Part shown: positions 1 to 5,474 of the stretch, piece by piece
Layout: the number at the start of each line of letters is the position of its first letter
Numbering within the stretch: the stretch's first letter is position 1
Assembly (NCBI GenBank): GCA_049975325.1
Contig: JBNGDW010000089.1
Span: 1-5,474 of the forward strand
DNA length: 5,474 nt
Direction: 5' to 3'
Origin: JBNGDW01 sp049975325
GTDB lineage: Bacteria; Cloacimonadota; Cloacimonadia; JGIOTU-2; JBNGDW01
Program-made: the position numbers and the translations under genes
Notes under the pieces: model-generated
Told to the model about the DNA's origin: nothing
Seen by the model: only the letters and a program-made list of their open reading frames with translations
Database searches by the model: none

Positions 1-755
1 TTGCGGGACCCTGTGTAATTGAATCTGAGGAAATATGCTTGCGGGTGGCAGAAGAACTCCTACGGCTCTGTAAAAAGTTTCAGTTCCAATATGTTTTTAA
101 ATCTTCATATAAAAAGGCAAATCGCACCTCAGGAGAATCTTTTCGTGGTCCTGGTATGGAGAAAGGGCTTCAAATCCTAAAAAAAGTAAAAGCAGAGTTT
201 GGTGTCCCAGTACTTACTGATGTACATGAGACAAAAGAGGTTATGGCTGTGAATGAGGTTGCTGACATAATTCAAATCCCTGCCTTTCTTTCTCGACAAA
301 CAGAATTGATAGAAGAGTCTGCTAAAACTGGGAAGTTCATCAATATCAAAAAGGGACAATTTATGTCTCCGCAAGAAGCAATTTTTGCTGCAAAGAAGGC
401 ATATGCGGTTGGCAATAAGGATGTGTTAATAACCGAGCGTGGAACATTCTTCGGCTATCACAACCTCGTAGTTGACTTTCGCACTTTCCACATAATCGAT
501 AAGGCTGGGATTCCCGTAATATACGATGTCACTCATAGTCTACAATTGCCTGGAGCCAATAAGATGTCAGCAGGCACGCCAGAATTTGCCCATTGCATGG
601 CAAGGGCTGCGGTTGCAACGGGACATCTTTCTGGACTATTTTTCGAAACCCATCCACATCCTGAAGAAGCAAAAAGTGACGCACTCTCTATGCTTCCACT
701 CCCCCAAATCGAATCCCTCTTAGAAGAGATCAACAAAATCTTATTTACTCGATAA
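1..755 (+). CDS. kdsA: 3-deoxy-8-phosphooctulonate (Kdo-8-phosphate) synthase, 5'-truncated
   Basis: This enzyme condenses phosphoenolpyruvate with D-arabinose 5-phosphate to Kdo 8-phosphate, the committed cytosolic step toward the Kdo of LPS. The reading frame is open from the left edge (first whole codon at 3), so the true start lies outside. By comparison with the Aquifex protein only some 7-25 N-terminal residues should be missing. Family blocks seen in order: AGPCVIES at 3-26, KSSYKKANRTS at 99-131, then SFRGPG, TDVHE, DIIQIPAFLSRQT, KKGQF, TERGTFFGYHNLVVDFR, THSLQLPG and FETHPHPE. The four residues that bind metal in Aquifex KdsA are all present: Cys (12-14), His (534-536), Glu (645-647) and Asp (678-680). 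This places it in the metal-dependent class, whereas the E. coli enzyme has Asn in place of the Cys. It lies 13 nt upstream of kdsC. Identification is very secure; the metal class is inferred from these residues. Confidence 0.97.
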   Translation, partial: AGPCVIESEEICLRVAEELLRLCKKFQFQYVFKSSYKKANRTSGESFRGPGMEKGLQILKKVKAEFGVPVLTDVHETKEVMAVNEVADIIQIPAFLSRQTELIEESAKTGKFINIKKGQFMSPQEAIFAAKKAYAVGNKDVLITERGTFFGYHNLVVDFRTFHIIDKAGIPVIYDVTHSLQLPGANKMSAGTPEFAHCMARAAVATGHLSGLFFETHPHPEEAKSDALSMLPLPQIESLLEEINKILFTR

Positions 756-768
756 GTCAAGAAAAGAT

Positions 769-1290
769 ATGAAATACAAACTCATGATATTTGATATCGA
801 TGGCGTCTTCACAGATGGTGGCATATACTATGGATCGCATGATGAAGTCTGGCGCAAATTCAATACCAAGGATGGACTTGGAATAGCTCTGCTAAAATTT
901 GCCGGGATAACCCCTATTATAATCACAGGCAAGAACTCCAACAGCGTGAGCAAAAGAGCAGAGGAACTGCACATCAATTATGTCTACCAAAATATAAAAA
1001 ACAAGCAAAAAAAGCTGATGCAAATTGTGCAAAAATTTAAAGTCGAGCCATCAGAAATTATCTATATGGGTGATGACTGGAATGATTTTCCAGCGCTTGA
1101 GATGGTTGGATTGCCTATTTGTGTAAATTCTGCACCCGATGAAATAAAAAAAATATGCAAGTTTATCCCAGCGCGTGAAGGTGGCAGGGGAGCAGTCCGC
1201 GAAGCAATCGAATATATTCTAAAAAAGGAAGGCCTATATAAAGAAGCGGTTGAGAAATTTCTGCTTAATCTAAAACGATTAGAAGAATGA
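769..1290 (+). CDS. kdsC: 3-deoxy-D-manno-octulosonate 8-phosphate phosphatase (HAD superfamily)
   Basis: The product hydrolyses Kdo 8-phosphate to Kdo and phosphate in the cytosol, directly after KdsA. The 173-residue protein is a minimal HAD phosphatase without a cap domain, close to the usual KdsC length (188 in E. coli). Motif I is DIDGVFTDG at residues 9-17, with D9 the expected nucleophile and D11 the expected acid/base. Motif II is TGKNS at 53-57, K79 is the likely motif III lysine, and motif IV is GDDWND at 101-106. The C-terminal GGRGAVRE segment is typical of KdsC tetramers, where the tail closes a neighbour's active site. The ATG at 769 follows a weak purine stretch (AAGAAAAG) 13 nt after kdsA, and translation is probably coupled. 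The 3' end overlaps lptC by ATGA. Motif II has Lys where many homologues have Arg (TGR), a conservative change. Confidence 0.95.
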   Translation: MKYKLMIFDIDGVFTDGGIYYGSHDEVWRKFNTKDGLGIALLKFAGITPIIITGKNSNSVSKRAEELHINYVYQNIKNKQKKLMQIVQKFKVEPSEIIYMGDDWNDFPALEMVGLPICVNSAPDEIKKICKFIPAREGGRGAVREAIEYILKKEGLYKEAVEKFLLNLKRLEE

Positions 1291-1823
1291 AAAGAATTTT
1301 TATTATAAGCCTTATCTCTTTATGCCTCCTGTCTTGCCAGGGAGAGGAGATAGAGCCTGCGGAAGAAGAAACTATACTCGTAAGCAAAGAAACAGCTGAT
1401 TCGCTAATTGTGTACAACACCTCAGGAGATATGCTCTCTTGGATATTATATGCGAGCCATCTCAGAAAACTCGCTGATGAGCATCTGACAAACCTTTGGG
1501 ATATTAAATTGGAGATTTTTGATGAAAATCAGCAGTTGAACTCTACTATTTATGCAGATAGTGCCTCAATCGACGAAAAAAGTAATATCATCTCTGCCTA
1601 CGGAAATGTTCAAGTATATTCAACGGAAGGAGATCTTTTTGGTAATGTATTGATATGGGAGATAAACAACGATAGGATATATTCTGAGGATTGGATAAAA
1701 ATTGTTCAGGATGAAAATACCATCTGGGGGACACATCTGAGTACAGATTCACATTTTGAGCATGTTATCCTCCAGAAAGTCTCAGCAGAAGGAGAAATAA
1801 GTGAGACTCAGGTTGTGTGGTAA
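1287..1823 (+). CDS. lptC: LptC-like LPS export protein, predicted lipoprotein
   Basis: LptC is the periplasmic jellyroll protein that takes LPS from the LptB2FG transporter and passes it to LptA. The 178-residue product starts with a short basic and hydrophobic leader ending in the lipobox LLSC, with C17 the predicted lipidated residue. An acidic linker follows (about 19-30). Residues about 35-175 fit the LptC/OstA beta pattern: repeated short strands such as YADSASID, AYGNVQVYSTEGD, VLIWEINNDRIYS and IWGTHLSTD. E. coli LptC is instead held by an N-terminal transmembrane helix. The start ATG overlaps the kdsC stop (ATGA), a classic coupling arrangement, and the 3' end overlaps the next gene by 23 nt. 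Assignment rests on the beta pattern plus position between kdsC and lptA/lptB; sequence conservation in this family is low, so I am less sure than for the enzymes. Confidence 0.85.
   Translation: MKRIFIISLISLCLLSCQGEEIEPAEEETILVSKETADSLIVYNTSGDMLSWILYASHLRKLADEHLTNLWDIKLEIFDENQQLNSTIYADSASIDEKSNIISAYGNVQVYSTEGDLFGNVLIWEINNDRIYSEDWIKIVQDENTIWGTHLSTDSHFEHVILQKVSAEGEISETQVVW
1789..1794 (+). promoter_or_regulatory. Ribosome binding site for the GTG-started lptA-like gene
   Basis: AAGGAG lies inside the end of lptC, 6 nt before the GTG at 1801. It is the best Shine-Dalgarno match among the first four genes and supports the GTG start, which in turn gives a proper signal peptide. A TTG at 1813 is in frame but would cut into the basic N-region. 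Confidence 0.7.
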
Positions 1824-2913
1824 GCTAGTAGTTCTGGTGGTGGTTGCACTCCTCTCTTCCCTTAATTCGCTAAATGCTGAGCAAGAGGAAATCCAATTTT
1901 ATACTCTGAAAAATGCAGATATTCTAAAAATTGATAAGACAAAAAATGATACAATAATCACACTTACAGGCAATGTAAATCTCATTTATGACGAGATAGA
2001 GTTTTTTGCAGACAATGCCCAGGTGTTCCAAGCAGAGCAGCGTGTAAAATGTTCAGGCAATGTAAAAGCAATCCAGGATACCCTTGAAGCAGGTGCTAAC
2101 CATGCTCTCTACATCCATGAAACTGGCGAACTATACCTCAATAAAAATGCCTATTTTGTGGAAAATGGGAAAGAGGGCAGGCTGAGATCAGTAAGGGCAG
2201 ATACAATCAATTATTACAAAAATCGGGGTGATTTAGAAGCATTAGAAAATGCTGTATTAAACGAATTACAGGAAGATATTACTCTATATTGTGGGGCTCT
2301 ATCATACAATATTGATGAGGGTTATGGAGTTGCAAAAAAAAGCCCTGAACTAATATTGAATTACGAGGAACCTATAAAAATATACAGCAAGCAAATGGAA
2401 TTTTTTTCCCAGGCGAATAAATTTATTGCCACTTACGAGGTTAAAATTGTAATGAAAGGAGGAGAGGCGTACTCCCGCTTCCTCATCTATTTCAGAGATG
2501 ACGATATGGCTGTGCTCCTAGGGGAGCCAGAATTCTATAGCGAAACAGTGGATGCTTTTGCCGAGGAGTTCCATATATTCTTCAAAAAGGAAGCGATAGA
2601 TAAGCTCTATCTGAAGGATAAGGCTAAGATATATTTTAAAAACAAAGGACAGGATAATAAATCTAATTATCTTTTTGCCACAAACATTACATTCAAACTC
2701 ATTGACGAAAAACTTCGTCAGATTGAGGCTGAGAATGTATCAAAAAGTTTTCTTGAACAACCCGCTACTGAGAAATCTGACTATTTTATCAATAAATTAG
2801 CCACCAATTTTTTAAAAGTATATCTTGATCCAGAAGAGGAAATAGAAAAAATAATGGCATCTCAAGATATTAACGGAACATACAAATTTCCATCTCAAGA
2901 GCAAAGACAATAA
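1801..2913 (+). CDS. lptA: Long LptA/OstA-like periplasmic LPS-transport protein
   Basis: Proteins of this family form a beta-jellyroll bridge that carries LPS across the periplasm. The N-terminus (residues 1-26) is a signal peptide: basic MRLRLCGK, a Val/Leu-rich core, then a likely cleavage after LNA, with no lipobox cysteine. The mature part is about 344 residues, roughly twice E. coli LptA (185 residues as precursor). Strand-rich OstA units can be read at about 50-135 (TLTGNVNLIYDE, KCSGNVKA, GELYLNKNAYF), about 160-245 and about 250-320 (EEFHIFFKK, LYLKDKAKIYF). A charged tail follows without the C-terminal beta-barrel expected of LptD. The start is GTG with a good ribosome binding site, inside the lptC end. 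It sits 13 nt before lptB. It could be an extended LptA or an LptD-N-terminal-like protein; the gene symbol reflects position and fold pattern rather than close similarity. Confidence 0.8.
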   Translation: MRLRLCGKLVVLVVVALLSSLNSLNAEQEEIQFYTLKNADILKIDKTKNDTIITLTGNVNLIYDEIEFFADNAQVFQAEQRVKCSGNVKAIQDTLEAGANHALYIHETGELYLNKNAYFVENGKEGRLRSVRADTINYYKNRGDLEALENAVLNELQEDITLYCGALSYNIDEGYGVAKKSPELILNYEEPIKIYSKQMEFFSQANKFIATYEVKIVMKGGEAYSRFLIYFRDDDMAVLLGEPEFYSETVDAFAEEFHIFFKKEAIDKLYLKDKAKIYFKNKGQDNKSNYLFATNITFKLIDEKLRQIEAENVSKSFLEQPATEKSDYFINKLATNFLKVYLDPEEEIEKIMASQDINGTYKFPSQEQRQ

Positions 2914-2926
2914 GGCATTAAAAATT

Positions 2927-3724
2927 GTGATGAATAAGAAAAGTAAGGCATTTAGAGAACCATTATCCAGAGCGGCTGAAAATTCTGATGGAAAGAGTGT
3001 ACTTAGGACAGATAAACTCGTAAAAATTTATAACAGGAAAAAGGTTGTAAATGAAGTCTCAATCAAGGTTGAACAGGGAGAGATTGTAGGACTTTTAGGT
3101 CCCAATGGTGCAGGCAAGACTACCACATTTCATATGATGATAGGATTGATTAAGCCTGATGGAGGCAAGGTCTTCCTTGATGAACATGATATTAGCAGAT
3201 TACCAATGTATAAACGGGCATTGCTTGGGCTGGGTTATCTCTCACAAGAGCCGTCAGTGTTTCAAAAATTAACTGTGCAGGATAATATTATGGCTATTCT
3301 TGAAACATTGAATATTCCTAAGAAGGAGCGAGAGGAGCATCTTCACCAAGCATTAGCAGAATTGGGATTAACACCTCTTGCAAAACAAAAAGCATACTCA
3401 CTTTCTGGGGGCGAGAGACGGAAGTTGGAAATCACGCGCGCACTTATTACCAATCCATTATTCCTCTTCCTTGATGAGCCGTTCTCCGGGGTTGACCCCA
3501 TTGCTGTATCTGATATTCAGAAGATTATAAAGAAATTGCAAAACCGAGGAATAGGTATATTGATAACTGATCACAATGTCCTGGATACTTTACAAATTAC
3601 TGACAGAGCATATATTATCTACGAAGGTAAAGTGCTTCTCTCTGGCACTTCTAAAGAACTTGTAAATGATCCTCAGGCAAGAAAAATATATCTCGGAGAT
3701 AAGTTCATGCAATATAATTTGTAG
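2927..3724 (+). CDS. lptB: LPS export ABC transporter ATP-binding protein LptB
   Basis: LptB is the cytoplasmic ATPase that, as a dimer with LptF and LptG, drives LPS out of the inner membrane. All ATPase motifs are intact: Walker A GPNGAGKT (58-65, K64), Q-loop Q107, signature LSGGE (159-163), Walker B ending LDEP (D183, E184), D-loop GVDP (188-191) and switch H216. The text matches LptB specifically: VGLLGPNGAGKTTTF, the LSQEPSVF block whose Phe (F112) corresponds to E. coli F90 near the LptF/G contact, ITDHNV, and the YLGDKF end. The protein is 265 residues against 241 in E. coli; most of the excess is a polar N-terminal extension of about 22 residues before the conserved start. GTG 2927 and ATG 2930 are both possible starts, and neither has a strong ribosome binding site (only AAGG at 2912-2915). 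Partner genes lptF and lptG are not in the window. Confidence 0.97.
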   Translation: MMNKKSKAFREPLSRAAENSDGKSVLRTDKLVKIYNRKKVVNEVSIKVEQGEIVGLLGPNGAGKTTTFHMMIGLIKPDGGKVFLDEHDISRLPMYKRALLGLGYLSQEPSVFQKLTVQDNIMAILETLNIPKKEREEHLHQALAELGLTPLAKQKAYSLSGGERRKLEITRALITNPLFLFLDEPFSGVDPIAVSDIQKIIKKLQNRGIGILITDHNVLDTLQITDRAYIIYEGKVLLSGTSKELVNDPQARKIYLGDKFMQYNL

Positions 3725-3825
3725 CTACCAGATATTAAAAATTGCAAATTTATTACATTTCCTTAAATGGTCAGAAAGAAAAATTTTACAAACTCATCAG
3801 ATCTTTTAGAAATTTGGTGGTAAGT

Positions 3826-3963
3826 ATGGAAAAAGAAGTTGAAATAGCAAGACAAATAATAGTTGAAGAAATTGAAAAAATACGGGGTATAAGTAAAGAT
3901 AATTTACCTTTATTCCATCGCAATCTGTTGCGGAAAAAAGAAAAAATGATGTTGGTTATTTAA
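3826..3963 (+). CDS. Possible small protein of 45 residues, unknown function
   Basis: I do not recognise this ORF. From the ATG at 3826 it encodes 45 residues, with a charged Glu/Ile/Lys-rich stretch at about 2-20 likely to be an amphipathic helix. A basic segment (HRNLLRKKEK, 31-40) and a hydrophobic end MMLVI follow. GGTGG at 3816-3820, 5 nt before the ATG, could act as a weak ribosome binding site. The same frame stays open upstream to a TTG at 3742, giving 73 residues. That longer form contains SFRNLVV, which faintly recalls the opening of the four-helix-bundle (S23-type) family, but the following residues do not continue the match. There is no signal peptide. In DNA this AT-rich an ORF of this size can occur by chance, and a decayed gene is also possible. 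Confidence 0.25.
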   Translation: MEKEVEIARQIIVEEIEKIRGISKDNLPLFHRNLLRKKEKMMLVI

Positions 3964-4023
3964 CATAGGAATGAATTTAGAAAACTCATGATATTGCGGA
4001 GTTAAAAGTTACCCCAAGATGAT

Positions 4024-4029
4024 AGGAGG
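4024..4029 (+). promoter_or_regulatory. Ribosome binding site for TTG-started lipA
   Basis: A perfect AGGAGG lies only 3 nt before the TTG at 4033 (4 nt if AGGAG is taken as the core), closer than usual. Upstream in frame there is a stop at 4003 and no ATG, GTG or TTG between, so TTG is the only available start that keeps the conserved RKPDWLK opening. The unusual codon plus tight spacing may lower LipA output. Confidence 0.65.
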
Positions 4030-4032
4030 AGA

Positions 4033-4923
4033 TTGAATACGCAAAAAAGGAAACCTGACTGGCTCAAGGCGAATAGAGTTGGCAGGCTACAAGCCTCTCG
4101 GCTTTCTACTTTATTAGATCATAATCAACTTCACACAGTATGTGAAAGTGCTCGCTGTCCGAATAGAGGAGAATGTTTTGAAAATAGTAGAGCCGTCTTC
4201 CTTATTTTAGGAGATGTATGCACGCGTAATTGCCGTTTTTGTGCTATTCCTAAAGGGAAAAAACCTGCGCAACCCGACCCCGATGAGCCAAGACGCGTGG
4301 CAGAAGTCGCAAAGCAGATCGGCCTCAAACATGTAATAATCACCTCTGTTACTCGAGATGACCTACAAGATGGCGGTAGTAATCACTATGTGCAAATAAT
4401 AAAGGAGATACGCAAGCAGCTTGGCGATGATGTGCTTATAGAGGTATTAACTCCTGATTTCCAGGGAGATAGAGACGCATGGAATGCAATTATCGATGAA
4501 CAGCCCACAGTATTTAATCATAATCTGGAGACCGTGCCTCGACTCTACCCCGTTATTCGGCCAAAGGCTAACTATGAAAGATCACTTTCTCTTCTGCGTC
4601 ATATAAAAAACCGCACACCAGAACTCATTACTAAGACGGGAATTATGCTCGGCCTTGGGGAAACACCAGAAGAAGTAATTTCACTCCTCAAAGAGGCAAG
4701 AAACCAGGATGTTGATATGATAACAATTGGTCAGTATCTACAGGCATCTAAGAATACATATCCTGTTAAAGAATATATTTCTCCAGATAAATTTGAATAT
4801 TATAAAGCTATCTGCAACGATTTAGGATTTCAGTATGTAGAATCGGGGCCCTTAATTCGAAGTTCCTATTATTCAAAAGATTTATCAGAAATTTTAGGCA
4901 AAATGCCTATAAATCACAAATAA
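4033..4923 (+). CDS. lipA: Lipoyl synthase (radical SAM)
   Basis: LipA inserts two sulfur atoms into protein-bound octanoyl groups to make the lipoyl cofactor of 2-oxoacid dehydrogenases and the glycine cleavage H protein. The protein is 296 residues, a little shorter than E. coli LipA (321) because of a shorter N-terminus. Both iron-sulfur sites are complete. The auxiliary, sacrificed cluster uses C37, C42 and C48 (CESARCPNRGEC), and the radical SAM cluster uses C63, C67 and C70 (CTRNCRFC). The C-terminal RSSY motif (276-279), a serine of which ligates the auxiliary cluster in studied LipA proteins, is present. Other family blocks are RKPDWLK, TSVTRDDLQDGG, EVLTPDF, FNHNLETVPRLYP, KTGIMLGLGE and TIGQYLQ. 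The start is TTG. Neither lipB nor lplA is beside it. It lies 15 nt before hpf, probably cotranscribed, with no clear functional link. Identification is very secure. Confidence 0.98.
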   Translation: MNTQKRKPDWLKANRVGRLQASRLSTLLDHNQLHTVCESARCPNRGECFENSRAVFLILGDVCTRNCRFCAIPKGKKPAQPDPDEPRRVAEVAKQIGLKHVIITSVTRDDLQDGGSNHYVQIIKEIRKQLGDDVLIEVLTPDFQGDRDAWNAIIDEQPTVFNHNLETVPRLYPVIRPKANYERSLSLLRHIKNRTPELITKTGIMLGLGETPEEVISLLKEARNQDVDMITIGQYLQASKNTYPVKEYISPDKFEYYKAICNDLGFQYVESGPLIRSSYYSKDLSEILGKMPINHK

Positions 4924-4927
4924 ACAT

Positions 4928-4936
4928 GAGGTGAGG
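4928..4936 (+). promoter_or_regulatory. Ribosome binding site for hpf
   Basis: GAGGTGAGG lies in the 15-nt lipA-hpf gap. The GAGGTG part sits 5 nt before the ATG at 4939, a near-ideal arrangement that fixes the hpf start. Confidence 0.75.
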
Positions 4937-4938
4937 AA

Positions 4939-5457
4939 ATGCAAATAATAATAACTGCGCGACATTTCGATTTAACTGACACAATTAAAGACTATGTAGA
5001 ACAGTCGGTAAAGAAATTAACGAGATATTTTGAGCCAATTATGAAGGCGAATGTGGTGCTTTCTATTGAGGGAAATCGTAAGTTTGCTGAATTATCTATA
5101 AAGGCGAAAAACTTTAATTTTATCAGCAAAGCAGAAGATAATAAAGATATGTATATCGCTATTGATAGTGCTGTTGAAAAGGTAGAAGGACAGATAAAAA
5201 AACAGATTGGGAAATTGCAAGACCGAGGAATACGGAGAACGAAAGGGGCTGTTCAACCTGCACAAGAAACACCGCCCCCACCCCCTGATATTACCCACAA
5301 AAAGGTCATCCCAATAATATTATCCGTTGATCAGGCCGTGGCTGAATTACAAAACAATAATGACAATTATCTGCTCTTCCGAAATATTCAAGACAAGAAA
5401 CTCAATCTCATTAGAAAAACTGGTGATAATTCTTTTGACTTATTAGCATTAGAATAA
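4939..5457 (+). CDS. hpf: Ribosome hibernation promoting factor, long form
   Basis: HPF binds the decoding region of the small subunit in stationary phase or starvation and silences ribosomes; the long form also pairs two 70S ribosomes into a 100S dimer through its C-terminal domain. Residues 1 to about 98 are the S30AE/YfiA domain: the opening MQIIITARHFDLTDTIKDYVEQ, LTRYFEPI, and the AIDSAVEKVEGQIKKQIGKLQD helix. A linker of about 20 residues includes five consecutive prolines (112-116). Residues about 119-172 match the dimerisation domain of long HPF (SVDQAVAELQ, YLLFRN, KLNLIRKTGDNSFDLL). At 172 residues it is near the usual long-form length and much longer than E. coli HPF (95). It has ATG with a strong ribosome binding site 15 nt after lipA. 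All features indicate an intact gene. Confidence 0.96.
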   Translation: MQIIITARHFDLTDTIKDYVEQSVKKLTRYFEPIMKANVVLSIEGNRKFAELSIKAKNFNFISKAEDNKDMYIAIDSAVEKVEGQIKKQIGKLQDRGIRRTKGAVQPAQETPPPPPDITHKKVIPIILSVDQAVAELQNNNDNYLLFRNIQDKKLNLIRKTGDNSFDLLALE

Positions 5458-5462
5458 ATAAA

Positions 5463-5470
5463 AAGGGGGA
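5463..5470 (+). promoter_or_regulatory. Probable ribosome binding site of the next gene
   Basis: AAGGGGGA occurs 5 nt after the hpf stop and 4 nt before the window ends. In this compact layout it probably serves a gene starting just beyond the right edge. The start codon is not visible, so this is inference from composition and spacing. Confidence 0.4.
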
Positions 5471-5474
5471 ATCC

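Larger units (their letters stand above)
3725..4032 (+). other. 308-nt gap between lptB and lipA
   Basis: This is the only long stretch without a recognisable gene. It is more AT-rich than its surroundings and contains one weak ORF on the + strand (see 3826-3963). I find no tRNA-like fold, no GC-rich hairpin followed by a T-run, and no good paired -35/-10. A possible but poor promoter is TTGCAA (3742-3747) with TTAAAT (3763-3768) at 15-nt spacing. A short hairpin CGCAA-TCTG-TTGCG (3919-3932) is followed by A, not T, so it is not a + strand terminator. The lipA-hpf pair could be transcribed from within this gap or by read-through from lptB; the sequence does not decide. Confidence 0.5.

Noticed and set aside
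177..374. Minus-strand ORF of 65 codons inside kdsA
   Set aside because: It lies wholly opposite strongly conserved KdsA codons, has no recognisable domain and is a shadow frame. The same applies to minus-strand ORFs at 533-760, 4131-4343 and 5092-5298 and the + frame ORF at 526-723.
573..589. GGCACG followed by TTTGC in kdsA as a sigma-54 -24/-12 promoter
   Set aside because: The GG-to-GC spacing is about 15 nt instead of the required 12, and it lies inside conserved coding sequence.
2333..2408. A-run (2334-2341) and T-run (2401-2407) in the lptA-like gene as possible frameshift sites
   Set aside because: The reading frame stays open with consistent strand-rich content before and after both runs, so nothing indicates a frameshift or programmed slippage.
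2917..3744. The 11-mer ATTAAAAATTG occurs at 2917-2927 and again at 3734-3744, each just after a gene stop
   Set aside because: It is a low-complexity A/T word in AT-rich DNA with no shared flanks, and two copies are easily explained by chance.
3742..3768. TTGCAA / TTAAAT as a sigma-70 promoter for lipA
   Set aside because: Spacing is 15 nt, the -10 matches only four of six positions, and it is more than 250 nt from lipA; such matches are common in AT-rich DNA.
3919..3932. Hairpin CGCAA-TCTG-TTGCG as a possible terminator
   Set aside because: The stem is only 5 bp and is followed by an A-run on the + strand. On the - strand the T-run would come before the hairpin, not after it. It also lies inside the small ORF.

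Overview
The window is AT-rich (about 40% G+C by eye), densely packed and coded entirely on the + strand. It comes from a diderm (Gram-negative-type) bacterium that makes Kdo-containing lipopolysaccharide, because Kdo synthesis genes are joined to LPS-transport genes. Several traits differ from the Escherichia coli pattern: a metal-type KdsA, a lipoprotein form of LptC, and a long multi-unit OstA-like protein instead of a short LptA. The long, two-domain HPF also differs. These traits fit lineages around the Bacteroidetes/FCB group or related uncultured phyla better than Proteobacteria, but the taxonomic placement is inference only.

Region 1 (1-3724) is a tight kdsA-kdsC-lptC-lptA-lptB cluster. 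kdsA is cut by the left edge. Gaps are 13 nt, -4 nt (ATGA overlap), -23 nt and 13 nt, so this reads as one operon. KdsA condenses phosphoenolpyruvate with arabinose 5-phosphate to Kdo 8-phosphate, and KdsC removes the phosphate to give Kdo. LptB powers extraction of finished LPS from the inner membrane, and LptC and the LptA-like protein carry it across the periplasm. LptF, LptG, LptD/E, KdsB, KdsD and WaaA are not in the window.

Region 2 (3725-4032) is a 308-nt stretch with no recognisable gene. It holds one weak small ORF that may or may not be expressed, and no convincing terminator or promoter. Region 3 (4033-5457) is lipA (lipoyl synthase, TTG start) followed 15 nt later by a long-form hpf (ribosome hibernation factor). 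A purine-rich ribosome-binding-like sequence at the right edge suggests another gene continues in the same direction.

In many Gram-negative genomes lptB is followed by rpoN and then hpf. Here hpf is still near lptB, but a small ORF and lipA occupy the place of rpoN. I see no mobile element, CRISPR array, RNA gene or obviously new system. The points worth a second look are variations in LPS-transport architecture, the lptB-lipA gap and a five-proline run in HPF.
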